This document shows positions 1-9,600 of a stretch of 64,000 nucleotides of DNA, piece after piece. The notes below the pieces were generated by a model. That model had not been told where the DNA came from. It saw nothing but the letters and a program-made list of their open reading frames with translations, and did no database searches. Each line of letters opens with the position of its first letter. The stretch's first letter is position 1. The position numbers and the translations under genes were made by a program. The DNA comes from Actinoplanes sp. N902-109 (GTDB taxonomy: Bacteria; Actinomycetota; Actinomycetes; Mycobacteriales; Micromonosporaceae): positions 3,969,501-4,033,500 of the forward strand of contig NC_021191.1 in the NCBI RefSeq assembly GCF_000389965.1. The letters run 5' to 3'.

Positions 1-640
1 CGAGCTGCTCGACCGGATCGTCGCCGAGCACCCCGGTGTCCACGCCTACCGCATCGACACCGCCGACCCGCAGAGCATCGCGGACGTCTCGAAGCAGGTC
101 ATCGCCGAACACCCGGACGTCAACGTGGTGATCCCGATGGCCGGCATCATGCGCGTCGAGGACTGGACCACCCCGGCCGGATTCCTCGACGCGGCCGAAC
201 AGATCGTCACCACCAACCTGCTCGGCCCGATCCGCCTGATCGCCGCCTTCATCGAGCACCTGCGCAGCAAGCCGGCCGCGACCATCGTCACCGTCTCGTC
301 CGGCCTGGCGTTCGCCCCGCTGGCCATCACCGCCAGCTACAACGCCACCAAGGCCGCGATCCACATGCTCAGCGAGTCGATCCGGCTGCAGCTGGCCGGC
401 ACGCCGGTCGAGGTGCTCGAGCTGGAGCCGCCGTCGGTGGCCACCGATCTGCTGCCCGGCCACAAGGACAACCCCACCGCGATGCCGCTCGACGAGTTCG
501 TCGCCGAGGTGCTGGAGCTGATCGCCACCCGGCCCGAGGCGACCGAGATCCAGGTCGAGCGGGTGAAGTTCCTGCGGTACGGCGAGGCGCGGGGCGATTA
601 CGCGCAGGTCGTCGCGGCTCTCAACCAGTACGAGGCATAG
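1..640 (+). CDS. Short-chain dehydrogenase/reductase, 5' end outside the window
   Basis: Partial gene: the reading frame is open from base 2 and its start lies upstream. The visible part carries SDR landmarks in order: the VVIPMAGIM stretch (equivalent of the NNAG turn after strand 4), the VSS serine, then the SYNATKAA block holding the catalytic Tyr-x-x-x-Lys, followed by the substrate-loop region. The Gly-rich NAD(P)-binding motif would be in the missing part. SDRs of this type reduce or oxidise small alcohols and ketones in the cytoplasm with NAD(P)H. The overall look is closest to the DltE-like classical SDRs. The substrate cannot be told. The next gene starts 37 bases on and is unrelated, so this is the end of its transcription unit. 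Confidence 0.85.
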   Translation, partial: ELLDRIVAEHPGVHAYRIDTADPQSIADVSKQVIAEHPDVNVVIPMAGIMRVEDWTTPAGFLDAAEQIVTTNLLGPIRLIAAFIEHLRSKPAATIVTVSSGLAFAPLAITASYNATKAAIHMLSESIRLQLAGTPVEVLELEPPSVATDLLPGHKDNPTAMPLDEFVAEVLELIATRPEATEIQVERVKFLRYGEARGDYAQVVAALNQYEA

Positions 641-677
641 GAAAAAGCAGACCAGCCTCCTAGGATGGCTGGGCCAT

Positions 678-3600
678 ATGGCGTCCGCCACGGGCGCCGA
701 TACGCGAGTTTCGATCGCATTTGCGGAGTTATCTGGTTACGTTGAGTGCGTGCCAGGTGGGCCAGGAGCTAGCACACGGCGACGCGCGGCTCTTCCCGTC
801 GTCGTCCTGCTGATCGTGCTGTCGGGTGTGCTGGGACCGGCCACGAGTGCCGCCGCGGCCGGGAGCTACGTGCTCGCGGTGGCCGGCGGCACGGGCGCGA
901 CGGGCAGTCCCGTGCCGGGGCCGGTGAGTGCCAGCCCCCTCGGGCAGCCCTCGGCGATCACCAGCGACCCGTCCGGCACGTCGTACCTCTTCGTGGGGAC
1001 GGGTTGCCGGGTCGTCAGGGTGACGGCGGCGGGGACGTTGTCGATCGTCGCGGGCAACGGCACGTGCGGGACGGCGGTGGCCGGGAACGCGACCTCCTCG
1101 CCGCTGTCGAGCGGGGTGAAGTCGCTGGCCGTGGACGCGAACGGCAACCTGTTCATCGGCGACACCGGGACCGCGCGGATCTACAAGGTGACCGCGGCGG
1201 GCGTTCTCTCGATCTTCGCCGGTACGGGCGGTACGGGCGCCCCGGCGAACGGTTCGGCCACGTCCTCCGCCGTGGTGCCGGACAGCATGACGATCGACAC
1301 CGCCGGCACCCTGTACGTGGGGTGGCTCAACCGCGCCTACGTCCTGAAGATCACCGCCGCCGGGGTGCTGTCGACGGTCATCGGCACCGGCACGCCCGGT
1401 GCACCGGGGCTGGGCGTCATCGTCGCGGGCCTGACCGCGATCGGCAAGCCGGCCGCTCTGGCGCTCGACGCCGCCGGCAACCTCTACGTCGGCGACATCA
1501 CGAACAACCGGGTCTACCGGATCGCCTTGGTCGGGCTGACCATCTCGTCGTTCGCGGGCAACGGCACCGTGGGCCCGCCGGTGCCGGGCAGTGCGTCGTC
1601 GCCGGTGCCGCTGCCCACCGCGATGACGGTCGACAGCGCGGGCACCCTGTTCGTCAGCGAGAGCTACAGCCACCAGATCCTGGGGTTCGTCACCACGGGC
1701 ACGGGCGCCCCGGCGCTGGTCGCGGGGACCGGTGGGACGGGTGCACCGGTGCCCGGGGTGGCCACCGGCTCCCCGCTGGGCGGCACGCTCGCGCTGGCGG
1801 CCACCGGTGCCGACACCGTGCTGGTGGCCGACACGTCGAACAACTACCTGCTGCGGCTGACGGCGCCCACGGTGCCCGATGCACCGACCGGGTTGTCGGC
1901 CGCCCCGGCGCCGTCGTCGGCGGTGCTGACGTTCTCCGCCCCGGCCAGCACCGGGGGGAGTGCGATCACCGGCTACCAGGTGACCACGAACGGCGGGCTC
2001 ACCTGGACCACGCTCGCCACCACCGGCGGTGCCACCCGCACCGGCACGTTGACCGGACTGGTCAACGGGTTGACGTACACGGTGCAGGTGCGGGCGGTCA
2101 ACGCGGTCGGGGCCAGTGCGGCCAGCGCCGGCACGACGGTCACCCCGGCGACGGCCCCCGGCGTGCCGACGCTGCCCTCGGCCGTCGGCGGGGACGCCTC
2201 GATCACCATGATCTACACCGCGCCGCTCGACAACGGTGGCAGTGCCGTCACCGGCTATCAGACCTCGATCGACGGCGGCGGCACATGGGTGACCCTGCCG
2301 GCGAACAACACCATCACCGGCCTGACGAACGGCATGGCCTACACGGTGCTGCTGCGCGCGGTCAACGCGGTCGGGCCGGGAGCGGCGACCGCCGGGCTCA
2401 CCGCGACGCCGCGAGGTGCGCCCGCCGCCCCGACCGGGCTGACCGCGGTGGCCGGGAACCGGCAGGCGGTGCTGACGTTCACCACCCCGGCCGACGGCGG
2501 CTACCCGATCCTGGGCTACCAGGTGTCAACAGATGACGGGTCAACCTGGAGCGGGTTGACAGTCACCACGTCCGGCACCGTCAACACCGGCACGGTCACC
2601 GGCCTGGCGAACGGCACCACCTATCGGATCCGGGTGCGGGCGCAGAACCTCGGCGGCAACGGCACACCCAGCTCCGCGGTCACCGTGACACCGCCGGTCG
2701 TACCCGCCGACGCCCCGACCGGCCTGACCGCCACGTCCGGCAGCGGCACCGCGACGCTCAGCTTCGCCGACCCGGCCAACCCGGGCGGCCCGATCACCGG
2801 CTACCAGGTGTCCACCGACAACGGGTCGACCTGGTCGGCGCTCGACGTCACCACCGGCCTGCTGGGCGTCAGGAACGCAACGGTCAGCGGTCTCACCAAC
2901 GGCGTGACGTATGCGATCCGGGTCCGGGTCGTCAACGCAGCCGGTCCCGGTGCGGCCAGCGACCCGGCATCCGCGACCCCGCGGGGTGTGCCGTACGCCC
3001 CGGCCGGCCTGTCCGCCGTGGCGGGGGACCGGCAGGCGACGCTGACGTTCACCACGCCGGGCGACGGCGGCTACCCGATCCTGGGTTACCAGGTGTCAAC
3101 GGATGACGGGTCGACCTGGAACGGGTTGACGGTCACCACGTCGGGCACGGTCAACACGGGCACCGTCACCGGCCTGGCCAACGGGACCACCTACCCGATC
3201 CGGGTGCGGGCGGTGAACCTTGCCGGAACCGGGCCGGCGAGCTCGGCGGTGACGGTGACGCTGGTGGCTCTGCCGCCGGACGCGCCGACCGGGCTGACCG
3301 TCACGACCAGCTCCTCGACCGGCGGTGGCTCGCCGGGCGGTGGCTCGCCCGGTTCCACCGGTGGCTCGACCGGCGGTGGCTCGACGGGCGGCGCCACGGC
3401 CTCGCTTTCCTTCAACGCCCCCGCCAACACGGGCGGCTCGCCGATCACCGGGTACGAGGTGTCCACCGACAACGGGGCGACATGGGCGCCGATCACCGTG
3501 ACCACCGGGTTGTCGGGGGTTCAGCAGGGCACGGTCACCGGGTTGACCAACGGCACCACCTACGCCTTTCGCGTGCGCGCGGTCAACACGGCGGGCAAAG

Positions 3601-6600
3601 GCGCCGCCTCGGCTGCGGTGTCGGCGACCCCGCGGGATGTGCCGTACGCGCCGACGGATCTGACGGCGGCGGCGGGGGACCGGCAGGCGACGCTGACGTT
3701 CACCACGCCGGGCGACGGCGGCTACCCGCTGCTCGGCTATCAGGTGTCAACGGATGACGGGTCAACCTGGAACGGGTTGACGGTCACCACGTCGGGCACC
3801 GTCAACACCGGCACGGTTACCGGCCTGGCCAACGGGACCACCTACGCGATCCGCGTGCGGGCGGTGAATCTTGCCGGAGCCGGCGCCGCGAGCGGGCCCG
3901 CCACCGTGACGCTGGCCGCGGTGCCGCCGGACGCCCCGACCGGACTGGTCGCCGTCGCTGGGGACACCACGGCCGCATTGACGTTCAACGCCCCCGGCAA
4001 CACCGGCGGATCACCGATCACCGGGTACGAGGTGTCCACCGACGACGGCACGACGTGGACTCCTGCCGACGTCAGCACCGGGCTGCTGGGCGTCAGGAAC
4101 GCGACGGTCAACGGGCTCACCAACGGCGTGACCTACCCGGTGCGGGTGCGGGCGGTCACCGCTGCCGGCGCCGGCGCGGCCTCAGCGGCGGTCACGGTGA
4201 CCCCGCGCGGTATGCCGTACGCGCCGACCGCGCTGACCGTGGTGCCCGGCAACGGCCAGGCGACGCTGACGTTCACCACCCCGGGTGACGGCGGCTACCC
4301 GCTGCTCGGCTATCAGGTGTCAACCGATGACGGGTCGACGTGGAACGGGTTGACGGTCACCACGTCGGGCACCGTCAACACCGGCACCGTCACCGGGTTG
4401 ACCAACGGCACGACGTACCGGATCCGGGTCCGCGCCCAGAACCTCGCCGGCGCCGGACCGGCGACCGCAGCTGTCCCGGTGGTCCCGGCGACCGTGCCGG
4501 GTGCACCGACCGGCGTGACCGTCACCGCGGGCAACACCGAGGCCACCGTGACGTTCACCCCGCCCGCGGACACCGGCGGCTCGCCGATCACCGGCTATCA
4601 GGTGTCGACCGACAACGGCGGAACGTGGGTGGCATTGCCCGCCAACGGCTTGGTGACCGGGTTGACGAACAACACCACCTATGCCGTGCGGGTGCGTGCA
4701 GTCAATGCGATCGGCGCCGGTGCGGCGAGCGCGGCGGTGAACGTCACGCCGATCCCCGCCACCCCGGACCCGCCGACCGGCCTGACCGCCGTCCGGGGGG
4801 ACCGCAGCGCGGCGCTGACCTTCCAGGCCCCGGCGATGACCGGCACCAGCCCGATCAGCGGGTACGAGGTGTCGACCGACAACGGCGGCACGTGGACGGC
4901 ACTGCCCGCGGACCGGGTGGTGACCGGGCTGACCAACGGGACGACGTACACGGTGCGGGTTCGAGCGGTCAATGTGTCCGGAGCTGGTCCGGCCAGCGCG
5001 GCGGCGACGGTGACCCCGGCGACCGTGCCGGATGCACCCGGCCCGCTGACGGTGACAGCCGGCGACCGGCAGGTGCTGCTGACCTTCGCCCCGCCCAGCG
5101 GCACGTCCGGCGGCGGCACGACTGGCGGCGGCACGACTGGCGGCGGCACGTCCGGCGGCGGCACGTCCGGCGGCGGCACGTCCGGCGGCGGCACGACTGG
5201 CGGCGGCACGACTGGCGGCGGCACGTCCGGCGGCGGCTCCTCGCCGGGCGACGGCGGGGATCCCGTCATCGGCTACGAGGTCTCGACCGACGACGGTGCG
5301 ACCTGGGCCCCGCTGGCTACGGATCGGGTGGTGACCGGGTTGAGCAACGGCACCACCTATCGCTTCCGGGTGCGCGCCGTCAACAGTGTCGGCCCGGGTC
5401 CGGCGACGGCAGCGGTCGAGGCCACCCCCGCCACGATCCCGGGCGCGCCGTCCGACGTGAGCGCGGTGCCCGGCGATGGCCGCGCGGTCCTGTCCTTCAC
5501 CGCCCCCGCCACCGGTGGTTCGGCCATCACCGGCTACGAAACCTCCATCGACGGCGGCGCCACCTGGACCCCGCTCGCCGCCGACCGCACGGTCACCGGG
5601 CTGCGCAACGGCACCACGTACGCGATCCAGGTCCGCGCGGTCAACGCGGTCGGGGCCGGGCCGGCGAGCACCGGCGCGAGCGTGACACCGGACGACGGCC
5701 GCCCCGGCGCACCGGCCGGGTTGACGGCGACGCCCGGCGACCGGCGGATCACGCTGGCCTTCACCCCGCCGGACCGGGCCGTGACCGGCTACGAGGTCTC
5801 CCTGGACGGCGGCGCCACCTGGACCGCCCTGCCGGATGACCGGACGGTGACCGGGCTGATCAACGGCACCTCGTACGACGTGCAGGTACGCGCGGTCAAC
5901 GAGGCCGGCGCCGGACCGGCGACCGCGTCGGTGACGGTGACACCGGGGACCACCCCGGGCGCGCCGACCGGCCTGGCCGCAACCCGCGGCGATGCTTCGG
6001 CGACGGTCACGTTCACGCCACCGGCCGACACCGGGGGCAGCCCGGTCACCGGCTACCAGGTGTCCACCGATGACGGGCGTACCTATCAGGACCTGCCCGC
6101 CGACCGGACGATCAACGGGTTGACCAACGGCGTCACGTACCCGCTGCGGGTGCGGGCGGTCACCAGGTACGGGCCCGGCTCGGCGAGCGGGCGTGCGCTG
6201 GTCACGCCGGCGGGCCTGCCGGGGGCACCGGCGAATCCGGTGGCGTCGGCGGGTGACGGGCAGGCGGTGCTGATGTTCACCGCGCCCGACGACGGCGGGG
6301 ACGCCATCACCGGCTACCAGGTGTCGATCGACGGCGGCGGGTTCCGGGACCTGCCCGGTGACAACACGATCAACGGGTTGACGAACGGCACGACGTACAC
6401 GTTGCGGGTGCGGGCAGTCAACACGGTGGGCGCCGGTCCGGCGAGTGCGAGCACGACGGTCACCCCGGCCGCGGGTCTGCCCGGTGCGCCCTCCGGGCTG
6501 ACCGCGATGCGGGGCAACGCGTCGATCACCGTCGCCTTCACACCGCCCGCCGGCCCGGTCACCGGCTACGACACCACCGTCGACGGCGGAGCGACCTGGC

Positions 6601-9600
6601 AGCCGCTGCCCACGGACAACCGGATCACCGGGCTCACCAACGGCACCGCGTATGTGGTCCGGGTGCGCGCCCGCAACACCACCGGCCCCGGCCCGGCGAG
6701 CGACCCCGCCACCGCGACCCCGGCCACCACGCCCGGGGCGCCCGGCGGTCTCAGCGCCACCCCCGGTGACAGCTCGGCGATACTGAGATACGCGGCACCG
6801 GCGGACGACGGCGGCGATGCGATCACCGGTTATCAGGTGTCGATCGACGGCGGCGGGTTCCGGGACCTGCCCGGTGACAACACGATCAACGGGTTGACGA
6901 ACGGCACGACGTACACGTTGCGGGTGCGGGCAGTCAACACGGTCGGTGCCGGTCCGGCGAGTGCGAGCACGACGGTCACCCCGGCGGCCGGTGTGCCGGG
7001 TGCGCCGTCCGGGCTGACCGTGACCCGGGGCGACCGGCAGATCACCGTGGCCTTCACGCCACCCGACGGCCCGGTCACCGGCTACGAGTACTCGATCGAC
7101 GACGGGGTCACCTGGCAGGCGTTGCCCGGGGACGACACGATCACCGGGCTCACCAACGGGACCTCGTACACGGTCCGGGTGCGCGCCCGCAACGGATCCG
7201 CGACCGGACCGGCGAGTGACGGCGTCACCGTGATCCCGGCCGCGGTGCCCGGCGCGCCCGGCCCGGTCACGGCAACCGCCGGGAACTCCACGGCCACGAT
7301 CACCTTCACGCCGCCGGCCGACGACGGCGGCAGCCCGATCACCGGCTACCAGGTCCTGGCGCGTAGCACCGCCCCGGGCGCCGGAGCCGGCGACTCGTGG
7401 ACGACGCTCGAGGTCTCCGGCAGCACCACGCTGACCGGCACGGTGGCGAACCTGACCAACGGCACGACCTATGCCGTACGGGTCCGGGCGGTCAACGCCG
7501 TCGGCGCCGGTGCACCCACCGCGAGCGCAACGGTGACGCCGGTGACGGTGCCCGGGCGCGTGCCGGCGCTCAACGCCTCGGCAGGCGACGGCCGGGCCGT
7601 CCTCATGTTCACCGCCCCCGGCGACGACGGTGGCAGCGCCATCACCGGCTACGAGTTCTCCCTCGACGACTCGGCCTGGACCACGGTGCCCGCGGACCAC
7701 ACGGTGACCGGCTTGACGAACGGCACGACCTACCACGTGCGGGTGCGTGCGGTGAACGCCGTCGGAGCGGGCGCCGCCAGTGACACCGCGACCGTCACAC
7801 CGACGGCCGGGCTGCCGGGTGCACCGACGGGACTGACCGCCACCCGCGGCGACTCGTCCGCGACGGTGGCGTTCACCGCGCCGGCCGGCCCGGTCACCGG
7901 GTACGAGTTCTCCACCGACGACGGCTGGAACTGGGCGCCGCTGGCCGCCGACCGCCGGATTCCCGGGTTGACGAACGGTACGACGTACACCGTGCGGGTG
8001 CGTGCCGTCAATGATCGGGGCAGTGGACCGGCCAGCGCATCGGCGACCGTCACCCCGGCCGCGGTGCCCGGCCGCCCGACCGGCTTGCGCGCGGTGGCCG
8101 GGGACCGCTCGGCGAGCGTGACGTTCGCCGCGCCGGACAGCGACGGCGGCAGCCCGATCACCGGTTACGAGGTGTCCACCGACGACGGTGGGACGTGGGT
8201 CGTGCTCGCCGCTGACGGCAAGGTCACCGGTCTGGTCAACGGCACGACCTATGCCGTACGGGTGCGGGCGGTCAACGACGTCGGGCCCGGCCCCGAGAGC
8301 ACCGCTGTGACTGTCACGCCGATCGCCGCACCGGGCGCTCCCACGGGACTCACCGCGACCGCCGCGGACTCGGCAGCGGTGCTCGACTTCACCGCACCGC
8401 CCGGCCCCGTCAATGCGTACGAGGTGTCAACCGATGACGGCGCATCCTGGTCACCGTTGGCCGCGAACCGGACGGTGACCGGGCTGACGAACGGGACCAC
8501 GTACCGGATCCGGGTGCGGGCCCGCAACGACGCCGGCCCGGGCACGGTCAGCAACGCCGTCACGGTGACCCCGGCTGCGGTGCCCGGCCGCCCGTCCGGC
8601 CTGACCGCGGCGCCCGGCAACGGCACGGCCACGTTGACGTTCACCGCGCCGGCCGGTCCCGTCGACGGTTACGAGGTGTCCGTCGACGACGGCGTCACCT
8701 GGGCGCCGCTGGCTGCGGACCGTACGGTGCCGGGCTTGACCAACGGCAACACCTACACCGTACGGGTCAGAGCGCTCAACGCTGTCGGCGCCGGACCGGC
8801 CAGCGCCGGCGTGCAGGTGACCCCGCGGACCACCCCGGGCGCCCCGACCGGTCTGACCGCCGCCCCCGCCGACTCCTCGATCACGGTGTCGTTCACGGCC
8901 CCGGCGGACGCCGGCGGCAGCCCGATCACCGGCTACGACGTGTCCGTCGACGACGGCGGCACCTGGGCCGCGCTGGCCGCCGACCGCACGGTAACCGGCC
9001 TGACGAACGGCACCACCTATGGTGTGCGGGTGCGGGCCCGCAACGCCGCCGGTGCCGGACCGGCCGGCCCGAGCGCGTCGGCGACCCCGGTCGCCGGGCT
9101 GCCCGGCATGCCCGCCGGCCTGGTCGTGACGCGCGGCGACGCCTCCGCCGGGCTGAGTTTCACGGCGGGCACCGGCCGGGTGACCGGCTACCAGGTGTCC
9201 GTCGACGACGGCGTCAACTGGTCGGCGCTGCCGGTCACCACCACCGATGACGCGGGCACGACCACGCTCACCGCAACGGTCACCGGGCTCACGAACGGCA
9301 CCACCTATGCGGTCCGGGTCCGCGCCGCGAACACCGTCGGCACGTCGCCGCCCACCGCTGCGGTGACGGTCACCCCGGCCACCCGGCCGTCCGCTCCGAC
9401 CGGGCTGGTCGCCACTGCCGGGGACCGCTCGGCAACGCTGGCGTTCACCGCGCCCGCCAGCGGGGGCAACCCGATCACCGGCTACCAGGTGTCGATCGAC
9501 GGCGGCGGGTTCCGGGATCTCGCCGGTGACAACACGATCACCGGGTTGACGAACGGCAGGACATACACATTGCGGGTGCGTGCGGTCAACAGTGTCGGCG

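Noticed and set aside
5103..5237. CRISPR-like array
   Set aside because: The 15-bp units have no spacers and encode T(S/T)GGG in frame with the gene; there are no cas genes.
4320..7736. 1138-codon open frame on the minus strand inside the giant gene
   Set aside because: Arg/Gly/Ala-rich sequence with no motif; it mirrors the FnIII repeats and is a by-product of high GC at third codon positions.
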